A stretch of 64,000 nt of DNA from Ceratodon purpureus (lineage: Eukaryota; Streptophyta; Bryopsida; Pseudoditrichales; Ditrichaceae), in assembly GCA_014871385.1 (NCBI GenBank), contig CM026429.1:7784642-7848641 (forward strand), read 5' to 3'. The notes beneath the pieces were generated by a model. It searched no databases and was not told the origin of the DNA. It worked only from the letters and a program-made list of their open reading frames with translations. Below, in pieces: positions 34,774 through 45,840 of the stretch (its first letter is position 1; every line of letters begins with the position of its first letter). The translations under genes were made by a program, and so were the position numbers.

Positions 34774-37700
34774 TCAGATCTGGTACCATCGATCCAAGAT
34801 TTTGCAACCGCGTTCTGTCAAGGCATGTCGAACCTCCTCCTTCAAAGTCAATTTGGTACATATTCCAATCTCCAGTAGTGTTAGTTGAGTCAGCCCAAGA
34901 ACAGAGTCGGGGAGACCCTCCAGCTTCTCGCATCCAAGCAAATCCAAAGTCCGCAGTTGAGTCAGCAATCCAAGAGACTCCGGGAGACGCTCCAAGTTCC
35001 TGCAGAATCCCAAATTCAAAGTCCGCAGTTCAGACAGACGGCCCAGCGACGATGGGAGCTCCACCAATTCTTCACACCACTCGAGTGACAAGTCCCGTAA
35101 CGACACTAGGTCACCAATACACTCCGGCAATCTTTCGCACTTTGACCAATTAACATGGAGAGTTTGTAACCCCACTAGATTCCTCAACGCATCTGGAAGA
35201 CGGTTCCTCCCCGACTCCTCCACATGGAGCTCTTTCAACTTAAGACAGAATTGAAGATCCAGGAATCGAAGGCGATATAAATTGCCCAACGACTTGAAGC
35301 TTCTCAATTCCCCACAACTGTTGAGGTTGAGAGTGTGGAGATGGTGCATTTTAGTATCAAACTCACACATGGTGTGCAAACTCTGACAATTATTCAGATT
35401 GAGCACTTTGAGAAGTTTCAAATTGCCCAACCCAGATGGCAATCTCTTCAGTCGAATACAGTAGCTGAGATGAAGTTCCAAGAGCTGCACCAAATTAGCC
35501 ATTGCCTCTGGAAGTTCCTTTATTCTCCCACATCCATTGAGGATCAATACTTGGAGGTTTCCCAACTTCAATCCTATGGTCTTTGGTAGACTCCTCAGAT
35601 AACGACAAAACCTTAAATCGAGTTCCTTCAAAGAGGATAAATCACCAATTGATGACGGGAGTTCAACCAATTGGTCACATTTTCTCATGTGTAAAACACA
35701 CAATGTCTCGAGGCTTGCATTCAATATCTTTAAATGCTTCTTCCTTATTGGTGTGAAATTTAAGGAAAGCCATCTTAAATTTTGGGTGTGAATTTGACAC
35801 ACTTGTTCAACAAGTGTAACTACATTTATATTACTACGAGATAAATCAAACAACCGCAAATTAGGATAGTAATTAGTATGTTTCTTTAGGCTTATCTTGC
35901 TCATTAATATTCGTAATACATAAGACATTTGATGCTTCGATCTTTTAATATTCATCATACATAAGCCTTCCAATGTAATTGAATCCTGTAACCACCACAA
36001 ATTAAAAATTTGTTAAATTTAGGCAAAAGAATAAAATTCAAATAACAAATATTAAAGAACTTATGTCAAAGCAATTGAATACAACCTTAAAGTGAGAAGG
36101 AATATACATCACCTTATGGTCTTCAAAAAACTTTAGAACATCATTTTCTTCCCCCATAAGCTTCATGTACTTTGGTACATTGTTTTTAGCCAAATCTCTC
36201 GCAATCCAACGCCCCATGTCTCGTAGTTGATCATGTATCATGAGTCCATTCATGTCAGATTGATCACGCTCTACTGCACAGTCAATTCTATCATAAAGAT
36301 ATGATTCCTTCTTGACAACTTTGATGAGTGAACTATCAATAAGGGTCTGCACTCCTCCACGATTCTCCCATATTCTATCAATAGTGTATCTATTGAGATC
36401 TTCTCCGTCGCACAAAATGCAAGCAAACTCTAAGAAGAAACCTTTTTCTAAGTCATCCAAGTCATCATAGCTGATCTTCAAAGTTGACCAAAGCTTCTCA
36501 TCATGATTGGAATATCCCTCAAAAGATATAGCTTCCTTCAACCTCCTCAATGCTTCTTTCCACACATCCAAACGCTCTCCCAAATGAAGATGGTTTCGTT
36601 TGCGTAAATGTTGCCCAATAACCTCCAAACTCAATGGTAAACCACCACAAGCACGCACAATTTTCACAGCTTCACGTTCAAATATGCCTCTCTCTTCCCT
36701 TTCAATTTCATAAACATCATTGAATGCATGGAAAGCATAATGCAGAAATAATTCCTTCGATTGATCATTGTCCAGCATCTCCACCTCAATCTTGTCCCCT
36801 TCCAACATGTAATCTGATAGGATTGCCTTATTGCGGCATGTAACAATGAGCCTGCTTCCACTGCATCCATGCTGAAATGCTTCCACCTGCAAGGCCTTCA
36901 GATTTTTCTCTGTCCCAACATCATCAATCACAACCAAGACCTTCTTGGTCTGTATGCATTGTCTGACAATCCGCAGATCATAATCCTTCGGCTCTTCACT
37001 ATTCTTCCATTCTTCATCACACAGCTCTCGAAGAAGTTGCTTCTGGACATCAACTATATTGCTGTGAGATTTCACATCCTCCAGATAACAACACATGTCA
37101 TAATTCCCCCTCTCTGTGTTGAACAAGGCTTTGCTCAGAGTGGTCTTGCCCACACCCCCCATTCCAACCAAACCGACAATAGGCCTTTCCTTCAACTTTT
37201 CCCGGAGCTCTACCAACTTGGAATCGATACCAATAACAAGACTAGGAAGCCCCGAAATCTTGTCTTGGTTGGATTGATACTCGGCCACAACCTCCTCAAT
37301 ACATCCAGTCAAGTGTAAGAAGCTCGTGCTTCTGACAGTTTCAGGCTTACAGACATTGAAGTGATCGGCTGCTACATGAATGACGCGATCGAACCCAGCG
37401 TATCTGACAGAATGCTCCTCGACAATCATCGAGCTAGAGAACCAATTCTGCAGAGTCACACACAGTATGTAAGTATTCAAAACAACAAACACATGTTGGG
37501 TTCTAAAAACAGAGCAGTGGTCATGCATCCAAGAATATCCATGGAGCCCAACTTACAGAGGATGTCTCGTGAGACTCTGCAACAACTCGGAATTTGCACT
37601 TGTTGTTGTACACTTTGCGCTGGATGGCTTCAAATGTGCTGTTCAATCGTGCCAGATCAGGATTCATCTTCACCAATTCTGATCCCCCATGCGGTGTCGC

Positions 37701-38336
37701 ATAGAAGACAAATGCCTTAATATTCTTCAGCAATTTCTCAATCCTCTTGTCTCCCTTGAATCGTTCATGACCCAAAACCACAATTTCCTTAGCAATCAGA
37801 CCTCCAAGACAATGGCATACAAATACCACTGGGCAACCATGTTGGCCAATGTCAACGCCACTAAACACCATCTCCTGAACCAAACTCTCTCCAAATGGGT
37901 GTAAATCCATGGCCCCTGATGAGTACGATCTCAAAGCGCGGCTGGCATTATATGAAATAGAGAGAACCCTCGCCTTTGGGTAAACAGCAGCTAACCACGT
38001 CTGTGGCCAACAGTTATCCTGAGACCCATCTCTGGCCAGCCATGTTGTCCAATATGCATGCTCGTATGCATCCTCGGAATGACCCAACTGGAGCCCATGA
38101 ATAAAGACTATCTCCACTTCCGGTTGTCCTTCCGGTTCGTAAAGGGAGTACACCCCATCACACAACTGTAGCAACACAAAATATGCTCAGCCGTGTGAGA
38201 AAAACGTCTGCAGAAACTGTCATGTTCCAAATGTATGACAAGGATCGAAGGACTCAAGTATAATTACCTTTTTTCCATGACTAGCAGATGGACCTGCTGA
38301 AGCGTTATGACTTCCTTCAGTTCCACTCTGTTTCAT
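34774..38336 (-). CDS. NLR immune receptor of the HNL class (alpha/beta-hydrolase, NB-ARC, LRR)
   Basis: Four exons on the minus strand join in phase 0: 38268-38336, 37557-38165, 36113-37447, 34774-35985 (1074 aa). Exon 2 encodes an alpha/beta-hydrolase of the PGAP1/lipase kind: IVFIHGLQLG, then VFVCHCLGGLIAKE, then FYATPHGGSE. The nucleophile elbow normally reads GHSxGG or CHSLGG; here residue 142 is Cys. Exon 3 is the NB-ARC: P-loop GMGGVGKT (320-328), kinase-2 VLVVIDDVG, RNBS-B GSRLIVTCR, GLPL as GGLPLSLEVIG, and MHD as MIHDQLRDMGR. Exon 4 holds about a dozen plant LRRs (LPxxLGxLxxLxxLxLxxC). In the family, the hydrolase replaces the TIR or CC signalling domain. The exon 3 end could instead lie 30 bases later (36083). 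Confidence 0.92.
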
Positions 38337-40850
38337 GATGTTTTCTCCTGCACATTTGAGAGACTACGTAAGATGACCATTTGTTCATGTAGAAACACAT
38401 ATTGAGCAGCTCACCAGCTCAGCTATCAACCTCCTTATGTATCGACAAAAGAGCAGGGCACTTAAAACCAGTCCGTACGCCAAGGAATTAATGAGAATGT
38501 GTTGCTATTTAATTGAGCGTAAAAGACAACGTAGTCAAGCGGCTCCGCTATTTGTACGTGAAATGTCCTTGTTCATTATTCATATGAACAGTACTTCTGG
38601 CAAGGATCAGGCGAGTTGAAACCCACATTGAAATTCCTCCAGAAGGAAGCAAATTGCTTGGGAATCAACAAGCTGTTTGGCCGTATTGAACACAAGCAAT
38701 TGGGACCTACTTAAGAACAATTGAAATTCAGTGTGCTGACTATGTGCCCGCAAACAGTACACGTCAACCATCAAGCAAGGACAGTCACTTCATTCCACAT
38801 CTCGATTCAACAAGGTCGCATGTTATAATTCGTTTCCACCGACTCCAGAATTTGATCTAGAGCTCTGCGAAGGTATTTAAATTGTCCCGAAATTTATAAA
38901 CAACGCTAAGCAAGTTCAAGCATCAAATAGAGACTGATGTTAATAGCGCACCAGCCAGAAGGATTTATGGCTCTAGTTTATATTCGAAAATAGAAACAAC
39001 CATATTGCTACACAGAGTTGAGGTTAGCTTATGGTTAGATGATTCTGTTAATGCATATATGTCTGCTTAGAGACAATATAACCAGACAATTATGCACACT
39101 ACATTCGGTACTTAGCTCATCCAGCTCTGGCTGAGAAATCCGAGTTCATGGTTGCGAACAATGTTTCCAGCATCGTGGCTCAAAGAGAGTCCGCGACTTT
39201 CAAAGTAGTCTCCAGAAATAGAAGGTAGTTTCTCTAACGAACATGCCCAACTGAGCAGGAAGGAATACTAAGAGAAGATTGATGGCTACAATACAGACAA
39301 AGTACAAAGAGAGCGTAGAAATTGTGCTGGAGAGGGTGGGCATCTGACAAGTCCAGATCCTATTAGCATCTGAATCCTAAGCCATATGACCTGCCCACTC
39401 CTCACAAGAACAAATGTGCTCAGCCCCAATGGTCACACAGACAAGATGTTCATTTGATAACCCAGAGCAAAGCGTTAAACGACTGTTAAACGACTCCAAG
39501 GAAAACAGAATCTACACACGGATACTCCATGATACCCGTGGCTAAGAGCTGAAAGAATCGCGGGCAAACTGCGGTCTACTCAACATCATTAATCAGAATC
39601 CAAATCGGACCTACAAAACGTGCCAGCGCAGTGATAAACACAGTCCGCGACCACATTTTGGCGCCTCAACTATCTGCACCTAAAATGTCTTTGTTCATCG
39701 CGATTGACCACGGTCGCATATTAAAATTCATAGCCCACCCACACACAAACATTGTGAATCAGAACTTGACCAAATCGACCACAACCACAGTACCCTTCAA
39801 ACGGAGAGACGTACGAGTATGTACAACTTCAAATCATTCCAAAGCACCACACCCTGTGTACACGATCCGCGAAGAACGTCCTCTATAACATTCAGTCGAC
39901 GACCCTGAAACAATCAGAAACCAGAATGGCAATCGTCCCAGCACCGCAACAATATAGCTTTTGAAGCAAACTCTTACCAGAAGCCATCGATGTGGCAGCA
40001 GATCAGAAGCGCACTAGGCAGCTGCGCTCATCTCCTCCGCCACGAACATGACCACTAGCCCCAGCAACCACTCCACACTCCACACTTCACAGCCCATGTG
40101 CTCAATCAAAATCGTCTGTTAAAACCCTTGCAGTACAGACAGTCACCCCTTCACCGACAACAAGGAGAAGTCCGCTCAATCACCACCGCAAGGAAGCACA
40201 AGACTGCTGTAGATCGATCGCAAGCACTCCTGGGCAGGCTCTAAGTCACTCCCAGAAGCACTCAGATCATCCCCGCAGACCGCAGATCAAGTGCGGTAGT
40301 CGTTGAGCACGAGTTGCGGCAGACCATATTGCGAATGTTGAGTCGTGAATTCGTGTTGCCGGAGTCGGAGAGATGGTGAATAATGGTAAAGACGCGTGGA
40401 TGAACAGTTTCTCTTCAGTGGATGAACAGTTTCTCCTCTTGCATTTTGTAACTTGGGGCAAATAGCTTCTCCTCATTTCAAATCTCTTCAGGAGTCTCCT
40501 TATTTCTCTCAGCCGAGTGTGGCTCGCATGTTATGCTCGATTCGATCTATTTTTTTGGCCCTCTTTGTTTTGGAATCTTTGTGGTATTTTTTTTTTGGTT
40601 TTTTTGGGTTTTTTGAGATTACTAGGGCCCCACTCAAATCTAATAATAGGGACAAAGATTTGCCCCTACGCTCTGAGCCACGCTCTACGGGAAGCTTTAG
40701 ACAGTTTTGTTCTCCACTGTTTCTCTTGGAACTCTCTCCTCTTCTCTCTTCAATCACGTGCTAATCAAACTACTTTTGACCTACAAAATAGAGTGACTTG
40801 AACTTTTAAACCATAGAACTTCCTCTTAGAACCAAAATATATTACTATTT

Positions 40851-40852
<2 letters not shown>
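38337..40852 (-). other. NLR upstream region and intergenic DNA
   Basis: Promoter side of the NLR gene. Several 60-100 codon frames are present on both strands but none shows a motif or splice context. A T-rich run lies at 40585-40620. Confidence 0.45.

Positions 40853-40916
<64 letters not shown>
40853..40916. repeat. TA microsatellite
   Basis: About 30 uninterrupted TA units. The same words ATTACTATTTCC flank it on both sides, so it probably grew inside a short duplication. Confidence 0.95.
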
Positions 40917-40917
<1 letters not shown>

Positions 40918-41973
40918 CTATTTCCAATTAGGTGTAATAGGATTATCCGGTTTATAACAACTTTGACTATGGTTTATGAAAATGAAATTTGCATCAACGA
41001 ATATGGTATGCATTAGTGGGGCAAAAAGCGCCCATATGATTTTATTATTAATTGTTATTATTTAGATCTTGTAGTTTTTTTTTGAAAAAATTTATATTAA
41101 TTATCTAGAAGGAGTCAATGGGTTTTCTAAGACATACATGGATCCTCAAATTCTCCAAAAAATAAAATCAGAGATGCAAGTAGAGGCATATGCCTTGAAA
41201 ATCACAAATAGGGAGGAAGGTTTGTTGCATCATTTAGAAAAGGCAAGCTTTATTGCCAAAGAGATTAAGGACACTCAAATTGTTAATTTGTTAAAGACAA
41301 GTAAAAGTTTGTTTTGCAACCTACCCGGCCATGAGAATTGGAATAACTTTGACTCTTTTTTGGTAGTTTCTACATGTTTGAATTTTATAATTTTGAAGTG
41401 AGTTGTGTCAGTTACATATTTATTAGATTTTAGAGATTAGAAAGGAGATTAAAGTTATCTAAGCTATGATTGCAAGTATTGTATGAAATATCCAATACTT
41501 TTATCTAAAAGAAAATAAGATTTGAAAAATCTACTAAATTTGTCATTTTGTTTAAAAAATGATTCAATATCCAACTCTTACATTCCTTGAATTTAGGAGA
41601 CAAAAGTTGGAGGGTCTCCTCTACTATCTTCAATAGCTGACCCAACAACGGTGGAATCTCCACCATTCAGGACACCTCTGGACTAATAATTCACATATGA
41701 TCATCAATTCACCACATGCTTTTACATTCCAATTCTTGAACCTTGGTCGCTCCTTGTAAACTGTTCACAATTCTAACATAGCCATCTAAAATTTTTAGAG
41801 GTTCACTAGACACAATTTGGGCACATATTTCACATCTTTGTTAATAGTAGAAAAGCTTACCACATCTTGCATCAAACGGAAACTAAAAGAATGTTCCATT
41901 GATGATATATGAGAAAGACTGAGAGATTCCAAGGCGAACAAAACCTTTGGAAATGATCCCGAGAACTGGACCA
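40917..41973. other. AT-rich intergenic DNA
   Basis: One 87-codon frame (41138-41401 +) has a helical, Lys/Glu/Leu-rich sequence but no recognised family and no splice support. Nothing else is visible. Confidence 0.4.
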
Positions 41974-42390
41974 TTACAAAAGCCTAACAATCTGCTTGCT
42001 TGTATGGTTATGAAAGCGTGGATTGCCATTCGCTTCATCGCCTTTCAATCTAGGCTCCAGCTTACGCTCCAATCTTCGCTCCAACTTGGGCTCCAATCTA
42101 CGCTCCAACTTAGGTTCCGATGTATTCTCCAACTTGGGCTCCAATTGAGGCTCCACTCCGCGTTTGGTTCGAGGAATTGATGAGCCAGAATGATAATCTA
42201 GTGTTGCTTCAAGCATGCTTTCTGCCATTACAGCCCGCTTTTCCATTGTTCTCAGTTCATCTGCGGCCTGCTGTTCAACTGCTTGCAGCATGCTCTCTGC
42301 CAAAACTGCCCGCTTTTCCAGAGCTTCCAGCATGATTTCTGCCGCCAATGCCCGTTTCTTCATCACTTCCAGTTCATCTGCTGCCCTTCT
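41974..42390 (-). pseudogene. Fragment of a plant RabGAP/TBC protein coiled coil
   Basis: On the minus strand, an acceptor (GTCCAG) is followed by an open frame rich in Ala, Glu, Leu and Arg. It contains KRALAAEIMLEAL, KRAVLAESMLQAV and EKRAVMAESMLEATLDYHSG. The last motif is characteristic of the C-terminal coiled coil of plant TBC-domain RabGAPs; here it has been multiplied three times. After it comes a run of KLERRLEP-like repeats that is not part of the family. No TBC domain exon is visible nearby, so this is a detached exon, probably not functional. Confidence 0.6.
42047..42155. repeat. 12/24-bp tandem repeat inside the RabGAP fragment
   Basis: Units of the form CTCCAACTTGGG / CTCCAATCTACG alternate. 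In the minus-strand frame this gives repeats of KLERRLEP and LEPKLE. Confidence 0.75.
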
Positions 42391-42883
42391 CTGGACAATT
42401 GTGATACAACATTTTCATCAGTGACCTATTTAGAGACAGAGAGAGGGATACATCTGGATTCTGTACTTGTATTCTTCCAACACCACAGCAACTAACCACA
42501 GTGAATAACGAGCACTAACTTCAGCATGACTTCAAAACAAGGATCTCAACCAGTGATTCTCGTAGATTCTTTGTCATTGCACATCGCTAAAAAGAAGTTA
42601 TTGGCACGAGTTGCTTATTGTAGCTTAACAAGTTATCAAACAGATACGGAAGTCAAATACTTCAAGAGGAGAAAGAAACGCCATATTCAGTAAATTGGCC
42701 GGAGTACATGAAATTGGCCGCTGGATATAGTATGACCTCTCACAAATCAAAATTGACATGGTGGCAAATTTTAAACGTGACTAGATCATATAAGGAACAA
42801 ATAGAAATTTGGAATGCCAAAAATATTAATTTCACGTAAAGAAATAGAACAACTGAAAAGACGAATAAAGTGATTCCCTTAGT

Positions 42884-42975
42884 GATAAAGAAATTAATAT
42901 AATGATAAAGAAATCAGTATAAAGATAAAGAAATTCTGTAAGTATAAAGAAATTTGAGTAAAGACAAAGAAATGT
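42884..42975. repeat. 20-bp degenerate tandem repeat, five copies
   Basis: Copies starting at 42884, 42904, 42924, 42943 and 42963 share the core GATAAAGAAAT or a close variant. Confidence 0.7.
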
Positions 42976-43544
42976 CCAATTGTAAAGATATCTTTATACG
43001 TAGAAATATACACCTTTCATACATACTTTAGACATCTTCTAGACACCGTTTCTATACCTTTTAGACACCTAATTTACACCTTATATAGCTAATATCCACA
43101 CTAGCATTTAGATTAGATAAAAATGACATAGTTGTTAGATACATATATTTTGACAATAGTAATGTGTAGAATTTGAAACTCCATAGTAAGGCTTCTACTA
43201 CCCCAATCTATTATCAAAAATATGGAGTTGAAGATGGGTTGCAAGTTCAATCTTTTTTGGAAAGCATACCCTGCTCGTTCATAACCTTGTTAACATCAAT
43301 ATCAGAATGTTCAAGGTGCTCCTCCAAGACATTTGACTTGGACACAAATTACAATAATTGTCTAAGAAGTCTATATTGAAAAAAATAAATATATAGCACA
43401 AGTTCTTCTTTATGGCGGAGACCTAATTGCAACTTATATTTGCTCAGAATCATGATTAATAGCATTAAGGCTTCCATCATGGCTAGAAGAGAGGAGTGTT
43501 GCGGTTCTACACCATGGTGTTCCTTACAAATAACCCACTGTCGT

Positions 43545-43730
43545 CGATGAAATAGATGATTTGTATTGTTGAATCAAAATATATAATCTTCTTTTCCAGT
43601 AACTCTACGCTTCTTTTTGAGTATGTTGGCCCGACTCAATGAAGTCCTTTGGCTAATTATCAAACTTCAAAATAACCAACTGGATCTCCGATTGCTTTTA
43701 CTGTGACGTCTTTCCATTTTAAAGACATTC
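43545..43730 (-). pseudogene. Decayed relative of the large ParB/methyltransferase-like gene
   Basis: On the minus strand, 43683-43724 reads MSLKWKDVTVKAIGD and 43546-43575 reads STIQIIYFID. The intact gene at 50025-57260 has RKWKDVIVKAIGD and, about 40 residues later, SSTIMQCIYFAKE. The two pieces lie in the same order and at about the same spacing, with stop codons and frameshifts between them. Confidence 0.55.
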
Positions 43731-45771
43731 CACCACTAGCAAAGCAAAATGGCACGATGCCAACATTTAAATCGTTTTACAAAGGGACGCAAGTGGGTTT
43801 CGAAAGATATGAATCGAGGCTCCCTCAAATTTGATGCGTGTTGAGCCCATTTAACATTGGAGGAAGGTTTCTGTGCTGTAATACATGTTCATTTTACACT
43901 TCCATTCACAAAAGTTTAATTACCGTGGGCATAGCGTTTAGGCAAACAATGGAGACCCTATATTGGCATTAGTGGTTGGCACCGTAGCACTCGTTGCACA
44001 AAGACTCGTACGACGGCCTAAAATTTGCAAACTGCCTCGCACGACTATTTAGAGAAATTGCAGATGAGCATTCCACATTTTTGGGCTGCCTTTCTTCTAC
44101 ATTCTTGAATTGCCTTCATAGCTCTTGGTCAAAATTCTTCTTAAAAATCGCCCGTGGAATGTTGACTCCGATGTGGTGTGCTTGGAGGACTCTAGTTGGG
44201 AATGACTTATGGCTCTGGTTTAGCAAGGGCTGGCCGATAAGGTCACACGTTTTGGAGAGAAACCTCCATCTAGAAAACAGATGCAATGCATACATTTAAC
44301 AAACTCGAGAAGTTTGTTAAATTCCAAAAGTTTCTTGTATGTAGTAATGGATTGTAAGCACAATTTGATTTCTACAACTTTGGACAAACACAACACCATA
44401 GAAGGAGGTTCGTGTTAACGAACTCAGGATTGAATCCAAGTGTAACATTAGATATGGACTTAGGTACGTAAGTACGAATGAAAATTAGTGGAACTCACAC
44501 TTGCTATGTAGATTGCATGTTCTGTGGTGCACAATTATGAGGACAAAAATCATAATTAGACACACTTTGTGTAAAGAAAAGAAGTGTCATCTTGGCAATA
44601 TTGTTACATGTCATAGGCATTCCAAATCCTCTAATTAGCCAAGTTCTAAAACACATGTCTGATGTTATTAAATGTAGATATGGACGCAACTTACTATAAT
44701 TTATGGAATCAAACTCAATACGTAGACTCATCAAATTAATTCTTTCCATAACAAAAATGCTACACACCTCTAGTATGGAGGCTGGAGCAGCAGCAATTCA
44801 ACAGAGTGCATTGAATCAGAGAATCAAAGCTAGTAGATCCAACTAGAGCAAAAATTCTGTATATTTCAGTATTTGTTGTTTGTCATAAAGAAACTACAAA
44901 AATGCATCAGAGAAGGATTACACAACCTTCTTTGCAGAAGTAAGATCAAACACGGAGTTGGTTTGATTTAGTTGCTTGTTCTTGTGACTGGTGAGATGAA
45001 CTTCTCTACAAACCTAACCGTTTGTGAGAATGGTGGATGTGGCAGGATCTACTTTCCAAGATATATTAAGTTCAATGCAATTGGACAAGGGTAGTGCTAA
45101 ATTTCGGAATGCGCGGAAAAACTAGAGTGGATGAATAAGCAAGCATCCCGGCTTCAATTGGAGGTTTGTTTTTAAATTTTGTTCTTGGGCTCTCACTAGC
45201 TGGGTCCTTGTACTTTAATGGGTCTGATTAATGTTCTGTTGTTTCTGGTCCTTCTTTTGGGCGCTGCTTTTTTCTTAGTATGTTTGAATTAGACATCTTC
45301 TATTCATTGGGAGGAGGTTACAATGACAAAGGTGACCTCATGGTAATTGTGGAACTCGAGGAAAAGCGTGAATGTCTTCGTGACATGCCTGTAGTTCCTT
45401 CGGGGTTCCTTAGTAAGCTCACGGGGCGTCGACATTAATTGTTGATGCAACTGTGAAGCATTGAGGGCACGGTGAATTGGTAAAGTATTGTGTCATAAAC
45501 TTTTCCCAGTGATAGACATCTGTTTAAGAGTCACTCGGCCCTTAATTGAGCACTTGGAAATCATGTAGCCGTTTGTGACTGACTCTGTTTGTTTCCATTA
45601 ATGCAGACGTGCAGATGTGGAAGTGAAGAAAATTAATTGACTCTCAAGAGGTGGGGCGGTCAGCTATTTGATAGGAACATACAGTCAATGCTCTCGTAGA
45701 CACGGTGATTGATGTACTTATCTTAAAGCAATAAATGAAGGTCGACTAACTCGCTTCAAAATCTAACACAG

Positions 45772-45840
45772 GCCTGGGCAACGGATGTGTGCCTTGACTG
45801 TGGTTACATGTACACTCTCTCCAAGTCATTGAACAAGCAG
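45772..45840 (+). pseudogene. Rubredoxin-like single exon fragment
   Basis: Twenty-three codons between a normal acceptor (AACACAG) and donor (CAG|GTAATA) read AWATDVCLDCGYMYTLSKSL and three more residues. CxxCGY is one of the two metal knuckles of rubredoxins, which bind one iron through four Cys. The second knuckle (CPxC) was not found in the next kilobase. The exon thus looks like a relic. Confidence 0.45.

Noticed and set aside
43994-44299. 101-codon frame with Trp- and Leu-rich sequence
   Set aside because: It lacks any recognisable motif or splice signals and lies in decayed AT-rich DNA.
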